Position numbers and translations under genes: made by a program. DNA of 37,136 nucleotides, from contig CAYVAT010000032.1 of assembly GCA_964449165.1 (NCBI GenBank), positions 1 through 37,136 on the forward strand, read 5' to 3'. The notes under the pieces were generated by a model. It saw only the letters and a list, made by a program, of their open reading frames with translations. It made no database searches and was not told where the DNA came from. Shown here piece after piece: positions 6,336 to 13,479 of the stretch; position 1 is the stretch's first letter, and every line of letters begins with the position of its first letter. The stretch is from CAYSCW01 sp964449165. Lineage in GTDB: Bacteria > Acidobacteriota > Aminicenantia > Aminicenantales > Aminicenantaceae.

Positions 6336-7521
6336 AAAGTGCTATCAATTCTCAAGAGCCGAGGAAGTGATGGCAGCAGGTGTCTATCCTTACTTTCAAG
6401 AAATAGAGAAAAATCACGGCCCTGTAGTCAGGATAAACGGCAAAGAAATTATCATGGCCGGAAGCAATAACTATCTGGGTTTATCCAAGCATCCGGATGT
6501 GATCGAAGCCTCGAAGAAGGCTCTGATGGAATTTGGAACCTCCTGTTCCGGTTCAAGATATCTCAATGGGACCTTGGTCCTGCATACTGCCCTGGAAGAG
6601 GAATTGGCTGATTATCTCGGGCTGGAAAGCTGTCTGCTTTTCACTACCGGTTTTTTAACCAACCAGGGTGTTTTGCCGACAGTTGTGCAGAGGAATGAAT
6701 ATCTGATTACGGATAAAGACGATCATGCCAGTATTGTTGCAGGAGCCTTAATCGCCAAAGCTCTGGGTGCCAATATTCGCAGATACAAGACTAATGACAT
6801 GGGAAGTCTGGAAAAGCTATTGGAGGAGATTCCCCGAGATGATCCAAAAATGATCGTGACTGACGGTGTATTCAGCATGTCAGGCTATATCGTCAATCTG
6901 CCTGAATTGACCAGACTGGCCAAAAAATATCATGCCCGGGTGATGGTTGATGAGGCTCATTCCATCGGTGTCCTGGGCGAAGGCGGGAGAGGCACCTGCA
7001 GCCATTTTGGATTGAGAAATGATAAAGATATCGATATACTCATGGGCACATTCAGCAAGTCTCTTGCCTCTTTAGGTGGATTCATAGCTGGCGAGAGAAA
7101 AATCATTGAATACATAAAACATCACTCGCAAGCCCTTATTTTCAGTGCCAGTATGGCACCCGCAAACGTCGCCGCGGTTCATGCAGCTTTGAAAATCATA
7201 AAGAGAGAACCTGAGCGCATCGAAAGAATTCGCGAAATTGCCCGTTACATGAGGGATGGATTTAAACAAGCAGGGTTTAAAATACTCGAAGGCATCACAC
7301 CCATCGTGCCTGTTATAATCGGAGATGATATGAAAACGTTCCGATTTTGGAGAAGATTGATCGACGAAGGAGTCTTTGCCAATGCTGTGATTTCGCCCGC
7401 TGTTCCTCCTGGCATGCAACTGATAAGAACCAGTTTTATTGCCACTCATGAAAATGAGCATTTAGATAAAACTATCGACGTCTTCCAAAAGATCGGCAAA
7501 GAATTTGGCTTAATTGAATAG
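6322..7521 (+). CDS. PLP-dependent alpha-oxoamine synthase, serine palmitoyltransferase-like (399 aa)
   Basis: This fold-type I enzyme family joins an acyl-CoA to an amino acid with loss of CO2. Visible motifs are AGSNNYLGL, GTSCSGSRYLNGT, DKDDHASI (His stacks on PLP), VDEAHSIGVLG and GTFSKSLASLGGF, with the Schiff-base lysine near residue 246. The overall pattern is closest to the serine palmitoyltransferases of Bacteroidota, which start sphingolipid synthesis; 2-amino-3-ketobutyrate CoA ligase or 8-amino-7-oxononanoate synthase are alternatives. I placed the start at CTG 6322 because GGAGGA lies five bases upstream and the added 15 residues lead naturally into VYPYF. ATG 6367, with its own GAGGA, is the fallback. 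It overlaps tetR by 14 bases. Confidence 0.85.
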   Translation: MDIFEKCYQFSRAEEVMAAGVYPYFQEIEKNHGPVVRINGKEIIMAGSNNYLGLSKHPDVIEASKKALMEFGTSCSGSRYLNGTLVLHTALEEELADYLGLESCLLFTTGFLTNQGVLPTVVQRNEYLITDKDDHASIVAGALIAKALGANIRRYKTNDMGSLEKLLEEIPRDDPKMIVTDGVFSMSGYIVNLPELTRLAKKYHARVMVDEAHSIGVLGEGGRGTCSHFGLRNDKDIDILMGTFSKSLASLGGFIAGERKIIEYIKHHSQALIFSASMAPANVAAVHAALKIIKREPERIERIREIARYMRDGFKQAGFKILEGITPIVPVIIGDDMKTFRFWRRLIDEGVFANAVISPAVPPGMQLIRTSFIATHENEHLDKTIDVFQKIGKEFGLIE

Positions 7522-7559
7522 AATCTTTGCCGTCCCCAATTTTTGTCAATTTCTCTCTT

Positions 7560-10283
7560 CTATTCGGTTCTTATGGAATTCGCCGGATCTGCCGAGGCTG
7601 CCCTCATTCCTTGAATGCTTACCGTGGCCATGGCAATAGCCATTGCTCCAACAGCAGCCGCTGCAAAAACGAACCAGCCCAAATCAACACGGTATGCGAA
7701 ATCCTGGAGCCACCGGGTCATTGCATACCAGGCTAGCGGCCCAGCCACCAACACGGATACCAGGACCAGCCAGGCAAATCGTTTGCATAGCATGCTCACA
7801 ATATCCCAAGTCGAAGCACCCAGCACCTTGCGGATGCCGATCTCTTTTTTCCTGAAGTTGGCCACAAAATAGGCCAGCCCGAAAAGCCCCAGGCATGCAA
7901 TGATCAAGCCAAGGGTTGTGATGACGCCCAACAGCTGCCCCATCTGGTCCTCATAGCGGTAAACACGGTCGAAGTTCTCATCCAGAAAAGAATAAACCAA
8001 AGGCACACCCGGAAAATGCTCCTCCCAGGTGGACTTTACATCCCTCATCAGTGCAGTCATATTCTCCGTCTTAACTGACAGAGTTATGGTGTTCATGAGC
8101 GAAGGCTCGATATCCAGCAGGAGCGGCTTCACTACTTCCTGCATACCCCGGTAGTGAAAATCTTCGGTAACACCGACGATGGTCTTCCACATCCTGTGGT
8201 AGTGGGCCTGGTAGCGTTTGCCGATGGCTTCCTCAGGAGTCGGGATGCCCAATTCTTTGAGCCCAGCTCTGTTGATCACATAAGCCTCATTGATATCGCT
8301 TTTCATCTCTTTTTGAAAAGGGCGGCCGGCAATTATTTTGATTCCGTATTCTGGAATAAAATCATAATCCACGGTGTTGACCTTGAGCCGGAGAGCATCG
8401 TGGAAATCCTCCTCTCTGGTGGTCATATAATAGCCGCTTTCGTCACGGTCACCAGGCACAGAGGAGGAGACAGTCGTTCCTAAAACATAAGGATTTTTTA
8501 GAAAATCCTGCTTGATGGCCTCATAATCGTTACGCAGGTGACTGAGATTGCTTTTAACCCGGAGGATAAGCTTTTGATTGATATCAAAACCCAAGGCCTG
8601 CCCGCGCATGAACCGGAGCTGCTTAAAAACCGTCATGGTGCAGATGACCAGGAAAATGGAAATGGCGAACTGACTGACAACCAGCACCTTCTGAACTCCT
8701 GTTCCCCGGGATTTTGGCGCCAGCCTCCCCTGAAGAACCGCGGCCGGCCGGAAGGCTGTCAGGATGAGAGCCGGATAAGCACCGGAACCCAATGCTACCA
8801 GAACTAGAAGTATAACCATAGGAATGAAAACGACGGGCTTTGCCAATCCGGCAATGGACAGTTGCGTCCCAGCCATCCGGTTGAAGGGAGCGAGGAGAGC
8901 GTTCATCAAAACCAAGGAGATCAGAAAAGCCAAGAAAGTGATCAGAGATGACTCACCCAGAAACTGCCAGACTAGCTGCTGACGCTGTGCACCGATGACT
9001 TTGCGAAGCCCCACCTCTTTCGTCCGGGTGGCGGAAAGGGCAGCCGAGAGGTTGACAAAATTCATGCAGCCGATCATCAGGATCAGGAAAGCCACCATGG
9101 AGTAGATATAGACATAGTACCAGTTGCCGGGGGAATCCATTTCTCCCATTACCCGGGAAAACATGTGGATCCGGGTGATGGGCTGCAGATTAAATTCCAG
9201 CAGCTTCAGGGGACGGTTAAATTGCTCCCTGTACTGGCGAGACACGATTTGAGAAGCCTGAGTGAGGTTTTCCTTAAAGGTTGAGGGGTCGGCTTTTGAC
9301 CGCAGCTTGATGTAGGTGTATTTGGTGTGGAAATTGATCCAGTCCGTGTCAAAGCTCGGAAGGTTGGCGAGAAACGTGGGCATGGACAGGAGCATATCGT
9401 ATTTAAAGTGGGTGTTGGCCGGCGCATTTTTGATGACGCCCGTCACCTCGTAATCCTGAAGCTCTACCCGTCCCGTGTCATAATCGATCTCGATTTGAAG
9501 AATTTTTCCGATGGGGTCCTGTTCACCAAAATATTTTTCCGCCGTGGACTCCGTCAGCACTGCGGTGTGGGGCCGCCTCAGAGCGCTTGTGGAATCTCCT
9601 CTTAAAAATGGCATACGGAAGATCCGGAAGGCGGCGTTGTCGACGAAAAAAACCCTGGTTTCAAAAAAGCGTTTGTCTCCCTTAAGGACAAGGACGTGAT
9701 CCGAATTTTCGTAAGGAGGGACAATTCGTGTGGCTTCCTCAACTTGAGGATAAGTGTTCTTGAGCATGGGGCCGAGAGGCCCGGGACTGGGGGCCTCATA
9801 AAATTCACCGACCTGGTTGATGATGTGGGTGGTTACCCTGTAGATTCGGTCTTTATCTCTGTGATAGGTGTCGTAAGTTAGCTCATTGGTAACATAAAGA
9901 ATGATGACAGCGCAGCAGGCTAAACCCACAGCAAGACCGACGATGTTGATGAAGGAAAAGATCTTTTGGCGCTTAATTTTCCGGAAGGCTGTTTTGAAGT
10001 AATTGGGGATAAGGGTCGTAGTGAAGAGCCCTTTTTTCCAGGGGGGACGGCTGATCATTTTTCTCGTGTCTGCCTTGAAGTATTCCTCTCCGATTCTGTC
10101 CCTGTCGCCGATTTTTTCAACGGCATCCAAGAAAGCTTTCTCCTCGGACAGGCCCCGGTCTTTCAGGTGATCGATTTTGTCCCTCAGATGACTTTCCAAC
10201 TCCTCTATGTAACCATCCTCAAGGGCCTCATTTTTCCTGAGGGATTTCCTCCATTTTCTTATCGCTTCTTCAAGGTCAAACAT
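7560..10283 (-). CDS. large FtsX/MacB-type ABC transporter permease with N-terminal prefix domain (907 aa)
   Basis: Residues 1-80 form a soluble helical prefix (FDLEEAIRKWRKSL, then LEDGYIEELESHLRDKI) seen on the ADOP-type permeases of Acidobacteriota. A first helix (INIVGLAVGLACCAVII) is followed by a large MacB-like periplasmic domain, an FtsX domain containing SATRTKEVGLRKVIGA, a second periplasmic domain, and a last FtsX domain containing NFRKKEIGIRKVLGAS. It is therefore a tandem FtsX permease of about eight helices. No ATPase gene is nearby, so it must borrow one encoded elsewhere. I chose ATG 10283 (AAGGAG upstream) over a TTG at 10319. It lies 47 bases after padR and is probably controlled by it. 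Confidence 0.9.
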   Translation of the reverse strand: MFDLEEAIRKWRKSLRKNEALEDGYIEELESHLRDKIDHLKDRGLSEEKAFLDAVEKIGDRDRIGEEYFKADTRKMISRPPWKKGLFTTTLIPNYFKTAFRKIKRQKIFSFINIVGLAVGLACCAVIILYVTNELTYDTYHRDKDRIYRVTTHIINQVGEFYEAPSPGPLGPMLKNTYPQVEEATRIVPPYENSDHVLVLKGDKRFFETRVFFVDNAAFRIFRMPFLRGDSTSALRRPHTAVLTESTAEKYFGEQDPIGKILQIEIDYDTGRVELQDYEVTGVIKNAPANTHFKYDMLLSMPTFLANLPSFDTDWINFHTKYTYIKLRSKADPSTFKENLTQASQIVSRQYREQFNRPLKLLEFNLQPITRIHMFSRVMGEMDSPGNWYYVYIYSMVAFLILMIGCMNFVNLSAALSATRTKEVGLRKVIGAQRQQLVWQFLGESSLITFLAFLISLVLMNALLAPFNRMAGTQLSIAGLAKPVVFIPMVILLVLVALGSGAYPALILTAFRPAAVLQGRLAPKSRGTGVQKVLVVSQFAISIFLVICTMTVFKQLRFMRGQALGFDINQKLILRVKSNLSHLRNDYEAIKQDFLKNPYVLGTTVSSSVPGDRDESGYYMTTREEDFHDALRLKVNTVDYDFIPEYGIKIIAGRPFQKEMKSDINEAYVINRAGLKELGIPTPEEAIGKRYQAHYHRMWKTIVGVTEDFHYRGMQEVVKPLLLDIEPSLMNTITLSVKTENMTALMRDVKSTWEEHFPGVPLVYSFLDENFDRVYRYEDQMGQLLGVITTLGLIIACLGLFGLAYFVANFRKKEIGIRKVLGASTWDIVSMLCKRFAWLVLVSVLVAGPLAWYAMTRWLQDFAYRVDLGWFVFAAAAVGAMAIAMATVSIQGMRAASADPANSIRTE

Positions 10284-10330
10284 TTTTTTCTCCTTACTTC
10301 TTATGCTTTTCCGTTTCAAGCAGCACGCTT

Positions 10331-10669
10331 TCAGTCAGGAAGCGAGAGAGGTTTCCACAGCCGGGTTAGAAGGCTGTTGACCCTCATCCACTCTTCCCGG
10401 TCCTTTTCTAGCTCCTCTTGGCCTTGTTTGGTTAAATGGTAGTATTTACGCTTGCGCCCGTTGACCAAGATTTGCCACTTGGACCGGATCAGCCCGTCCT
10501 TCTCCATCCGGTGGAGGACGGGATAGAGCATCCCCTCTGACCATTCCAGAGTACCGCCGGAAAGATCTGTGACATGCTGAATGATCTGGTAGCCGTACAT
10601 CTCACCGCGGGCGAGAATGGAGAGAATGACCGGCTTTGTGGAAGCCGCCACGAGTGTTTTGGATATCAT
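10331..10669 (-). CDS. PadR family transcriptional regulator (112 aa)
   Basis: This is a typical short PadR protein: a winged helix with ILSILARGEMYGYQIIQHV, then SEGMLYPVLHRMEKDGLI (recognition helix) and a wing ending RKRKYYHLTKQG, closed by a C-terminal dimerisation helix. The ATG at 10669 has GAGGAG close upstream; a GTG at 10681 would add four residues but lacks such a site. It is the first gene of a two-gene operon with the large permease. The upstream region has no clear operator before the scaffold gap at 10747. PadR regulators often repress an adjacent transporter in response to a small molecule. Confidence 0.9.
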   Translation of the reverse strand: MISKTLVAASTKPVILSILARGEMYGYQIIQHVTDLSGGTLEWSEGMLYPVLHRMEKDGLIRSKWQILVNGRKRKYYHLTKQGQEELEKDREEWMRVNSLLTRLWKPLSLPD

Positions 10670-10746
10670 TTCGCTCCTCACATCAGGTAATAATATTGCA
10701 GGCGGTTTTGATCTTATCGCCTGTTATGCCTAGCATCTCTAGGTAT

Positions 10747-10846
10747 NNNNNNNNNNNNNNNNNNNNNNNNNNNNNNNNNNNNNNNNNNNNNNNNNNNNNN
10801 NNNNNNNNNNNNNNNNNNNNNNNNNNNNNNNNNNNNNNNNNNNNNN
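10747..10846. other. 100-base run of N (scaffold gap)
   Basis: Exactly 100 undetermined bases lie between GGTAT and GGCCCC. A round 100 usually means a gap of unknown size inserted by a scaffolder. Gene order across this point, and whether a gene is interrupted here, cannot be judged from the sequence. Confidence 0.98.
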
Positions 10847-11142
10847 GGCCCCAAAAATGCATCTTTCAACCAAGACTTTTTCTGGCAAATTCCAGAATGT
10901 TTTGAGGGCAGGCGTCAATAAGGACATCCTCCTCTGCTCATCAGTCTTGATCTCAAAAAGAGATGCCAAGGTCAATATAACATTTTGCAAGTGTAGTATA
11001 GAATTATCAAATTATTATTACTTGAAATTTATTATATTTTACTTAATTATACTTTAATATACTTTATTAATTATTTTTTTTGACTGCTGATCAGACTGTC
11101 TGTTTTTTTTCCCTTATTTAAATAAAAATAAATTCATTTTTT
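10847..11142. other. gene-free, AT-rich stretch after the gap
   Basis: The first 140 bases have a minus-strand frame running into the gap that I cannot assign (see rejected items). From about 11000 the sequence is very AT-rich with TTATT and TTTAA tracts. CTGATCAG is a short palindrome near 11087. I see no RNA gene and no convincing terminator. Confidence 0.5.
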
Positions 11143-11169
11143 GTTAACCCTTAAGGTGGCTCATGCGTT
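11143..11169 (+). promoter_or_regulatory. candidate ECF sigma-dependent promoter
   Basis: GTTAACC (11143-11149), a 16-base spacer and CGTT (11166-11169) fit the usual ECF promoter pattern of an AAC core in the -35 and CGT in the -10. It lies about 30 bases upstream of the first gene of the ECF sigma operon, where an autoregulated promoter is expected. No good sigma70 promoter is visible nearby. The match is short, so chance is possible. Confidence 0.35.
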
Positions 11170-11201
11170 GTTGTAGCGAACGATATTTTATGGAGGTTAA
11201 A

Positions 11202-11642
11202 ATGGAAAGTTCCGAGCTGATTGCTATGATAACAGTTCTCCCTGCCATGTTTGTCTTCTGGGCATGGGTGGTGTGGATCATCCTGGAGTGGAGAAAATTG
11301 AAGGCAAAAAGTGTGCTTCAGAGCAAAATGGTTGACAAATTCCCCACTGCACAGGAATTCAATGATTTCCTTCAGTCGAAAGGAGGAAATAAATTCCTCA
11401 GTTTTCTAAAATTCAACGGACTTGCTCCGAGAGAAAAGATACTGTCTTCATTATCAAAAGGGATTATTCTGTCTATGTTCGGTATCTCTCTGATCATTCT
11501 CGGACAGGTATTCACAGAAGAGATAAAGTATTTCCTCGCATTTGGAATCGTGATCGTCGCTTTAGGAGTGGGTTTTCTCATTTCCACATTTATCTCCTAC
11601 AAATTGAGTAAAAAATGGGGCATAATTGAGGAAGGAGGCTGA
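11202..11642 (+). CDS. hypothetical membrane protein of an ECF sigma operon (146 aa)
   Basis: The ATG at 11202 has GGAGG five bases upstream; an earlier in-frame ATG at 11163 lacks one. There is a hydrophobic N-terminal segment (about residues 7-28, AMITVLPAMFVFWAWVVWII), a soluble middle part, and two further helices near residues 85-103 and 109-130. No family is recognised. It precedes an ECF sigma factor and its anti-sigma factor on the same strand after 118 bases. This layout suggests a membrane component of the same stress or envelope-sensing circuit, though that is inference. The 118-base gap may hold another promoter, but I could not define one. Confidence 0.7.
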   Translation: MESSELIAMITVLPAMFVFWAWVVWIILEWRKLKAKSVLQSKMVDKFPTAQEFNDFLQSKGGNKFLSFLKFNGLAPREKILSSLSKGIILSMFGISLIILGQVFTEEIKYFLAFGIVIVALGVGFLISTFISYKLSKKWGIIEEGG

Positions 11643-11760
11643 AACTAAACATTTATTCCTGGCAGCTACTCAAGCTGATCCTGGCCAGTCAAAAAACATA
11701 GAATTCTTCATGAGTTAAAGATAACCTTAATAGAGACAGACGAAAACGGTCTTCTGGTTG

Positions 11761-12288
11761 ATGGAAGAACAAGCGAAGAAAATATGGGAGGAATTTTATC
11801 ACAGCCATTCCCGATCATTCTGGTTTTATATTTATAAAATCTGTGGCGATAGAAACATGGCTGACGATATCTTTCAGGAATCCTTCTACAAGTTCCTCAA
11901 AACAAAGCCGGCTATCCTGAGTGAAAATCATATGAGGTCTTATTTATACAAGATCGCTTTCAGGCTTATTATCGACAAAAAAAGAAGAGCAAAAGTCGAG
12001 AAGAGAGCATGGGAAAAAGAAAAAGAGGGCTATAAAATAAATATGAAAAAAGGAGGCCAGGAGCCTGAAACTCTTATCTCGTTAGATATGGAAAATACAT
12101 TTAAACTGCTTAAACAAAGATCAAGAATTCTCCTCTGGCTTGCTTATGCGGAGGGCTACAGCTGTAATGAGATAGCAGAAATGACAGACATTAAAAAGAA
12201 CAGCGTAAAAGTTCAGCTCTTCCGGGCAAGGAAAGAACTGGCCGATATTCTAGGGCAAAAGGAGTATGAAAGGGGAAAAAAGCCATGA
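11761..12288 (+). CDS. ECF-type RNA polymerase sigma factor (175 aa)
   Basis: Region 2 is visible as FYIYKICGDRNMADDIFQE with SFYKFLKT, which binds core polymerase and the -10 element. Region 4 is LLWLAYAEGYSCNEIAEM and the recognition helix KKNSVKVQLFRARKELA. The length fits sigma70 ECF proteins, which lack regions 1 and 3. An ATG at 11761 directly follows a possible TTG at 11758; neither has a good ribosome binding site. The stop overlaps the anti-sigma factor start by four bases (ATGA), typical of sigma/anti-sigma pairs. The regulon is unknown; autoregulation is plausible from the promoter candidate at 11143. Confidence 0.9.
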   Translation: MEEQAKKIWEEFYHSHSRSFWFYIYKICGDRNMADDIFQESFYKFLKTKPAILSENHMRSYLYKIAFRLIIDKKRRAKVEKRAWEKEKEGYKINMKKGGQEPETLISLDMENTFKLLKQRSRILLWLAYAEGYSCNEIAEMTDIKKNSVKVQLFRARKELADILGQKEYERGKKP

Positions 12289-12797
12289 GAAAAAAGACAT
12301 GTCATTTTGAGAGTGAGGTCATCGATGGCCTGAAAAAGGAGAAGCTGAACACGGAAATTAAAAAACATATATCTGAATGTCCGATTTGTGAGGATATTGT
12401 TTTTGTCCATAGATGGATGAGTCAGTTTAAGAACAGATCCTTGAACGCAGAAATCCTGGAAAAAACTCTTCCAGACGCTGAGACCATATGGAATAGAGCC
12501 CAGGCAGGGAGAGCAGATAATGAACTTGTGAAAAAGGCATTGAGGCCTTTAATATATCCAAGGATTTTTTCCTATGGATTTTTAATTATCGGAGTTGTTA
12601 TTTTATTTCTCTCGAGCATAAAAAAAATTGGGAATGTCATCGATTCCCATTCGGGAGCTGGCCCAGTCCTCGATTCTTTGTCAAAAATAATCGCTCAATT
12701 TTTCCCCTTTTTTCTCATTCCTATGGTTATCGTCATCATTTCGATGCTCTTTTGTGTTTTTGTTGCTGCTTTTGAAAGGCGGAAAAAAACAGTTTAA
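12285..12797 (+). CDS. zinc-binding (ZAS-type) membrane anti-sigma factor (170 aa)
   Basis: The N-terminal soluble part has HISECPIC (residues 28-35), the HxxxCxxC zinc signature of ZAS-family anti-sigma factors, with upstream His7 as a likely fourth ligand. Two hydrophobic helices follow at about residues 93-111 and 137-162, so the protein would hold the sigma factor at the inner membrane. It overlaps the sigma factor gene by four bases, which argues for co-translation and stoichiometric binding. Family knowledge says such proteins release the sigma factor on proteolysis or a redox or envelope signal. No periplasmic sensor domain of note is visible, as the loop between the helices is short. 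Confidence 0.85.
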   Translation: MRKKTCHFESEVIDGLKKEKLNTEIKKHISECPICEDIVFVHRWMSQFKNRSLNAEILEKTLPDAETIWNRAQAGRADNELVKKALRPLIYPRIFSYGFLIIGVVILFLSSIKKIGNVIDSHSGAGPVLDSLSKIIAQFFPFFLIPMVIVIISMLFCVFVAAFERRKKTV

Positions 12798-12954
12798 ACG
12801 ATCCATAAGAATTGAATTTATCCCTGAAATTTAATCTTATTCAGCTGGAAATGAGTTTTTTAAAGCGGAAAAAGATCATGGGTGTAAAAAAATTTGGCAA
12901 TTTTGAGTTCCGACAGGAGTGTTTTTCTAGAACAAATCAGCTCTCAACCACGAT

Positions 12955-13134
12955 CTATAAGCGCTCTATGAAATCTTTATAGGCATGGAGTTCAGGCAAA
13001 TTATATTTTTTTGCAATGTTATAGGCCAACTCATATTCCTTCAGAAGTTCTTTGCGAGACTCTCCATCATAAAGCGTGGCCGCGAAAGCGCAAAGATCCA
13101 GCAATAAAAAGCTCCTTAATTTTTTTCTCTCCAT
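12955..13134 (-). CDS. possible small protein or C-terminal gene relic (59 aa)
   Basis: The frame encodes a protein-like sequence with an amphipathic helix (SRKELLKEYELAYNIAKKY) and a preceding LLLDLCAFAATLYDG. The composition is unlike a random frame. ATG 13134 has a GGGGA about six bases upstream. I do not recognise a family. It sits alone in a gene-poor stretch, 12798-13479, between the sigma operon and the DUF5916 gene, so it may be either a small gene or a decayed one. Elsewhere in that stretch I see only the promoter at 13364. Confidence 0.4.
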   Translation of the reverse strand: MERKKLRSFLLLDLCAFAATLYDGESRKELLKEYELAYNIAKKYNLPELHAYKDFIERL

Positions 13135-13363
13135 CGATATCCCCACAGAAAATAGAGCAAGATTCATGCCAGTTTACAAGAAAGTTCAGCTTTTCTCCCC
13201 TGCGATTGGCGATTGGAGATCTTGCCAGCAGAGAAAAGAACATTACCGGAGGAAAGTAGAGAAAGGCTCTCCATGATTATCTTGGCTCTGCCCGTTACCG
13301 GACACCTCATGTTGCATTAGTGTACAAGTTTTAGACATTCCTGATCTTCGCCTCTCCTGTTAA

Positions 13364-13392
13364 TTGACCCTGGCACAAAAAATGCATATAAA
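13364..13392 (+). promoter_or_regulatory. promoter of the DUF5916 gene
   Basis: TTGACC (13364-13369), a 17-base spacer and TATAAA (13387-13392) each match the consensus at five of six positions. The start would be near 13399, leaving an untranslated leader of about 80 bases before the ATG at 13480. No clear operator or terminator-like fold was seen in the leader. Confidence 0.5.
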
Positions 13393-13479
13393 TAAACGAA
13401 TATGTCCATAAATTTTGAATTTATCCGAGAGTTGTCTAGAGAAGCCTGAAAAAAAAGATGATTTGAAAGGAAAGAAGCT

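Noticed and set aside
10847..10990. Minus-strand open frame of 48 known residues running into the N gap
   Set aside because: It would need a TTG start without a ribosome binding site, and I recognise no family in it; it may be part of a gene broken by the gap but cannot be supported.
12851..12982. Short plus-strand ORF of 43 codons after the anti-sigma gene
   Set aside because: It has no ribosome binding site and an unremarkable lysine-rich translation.
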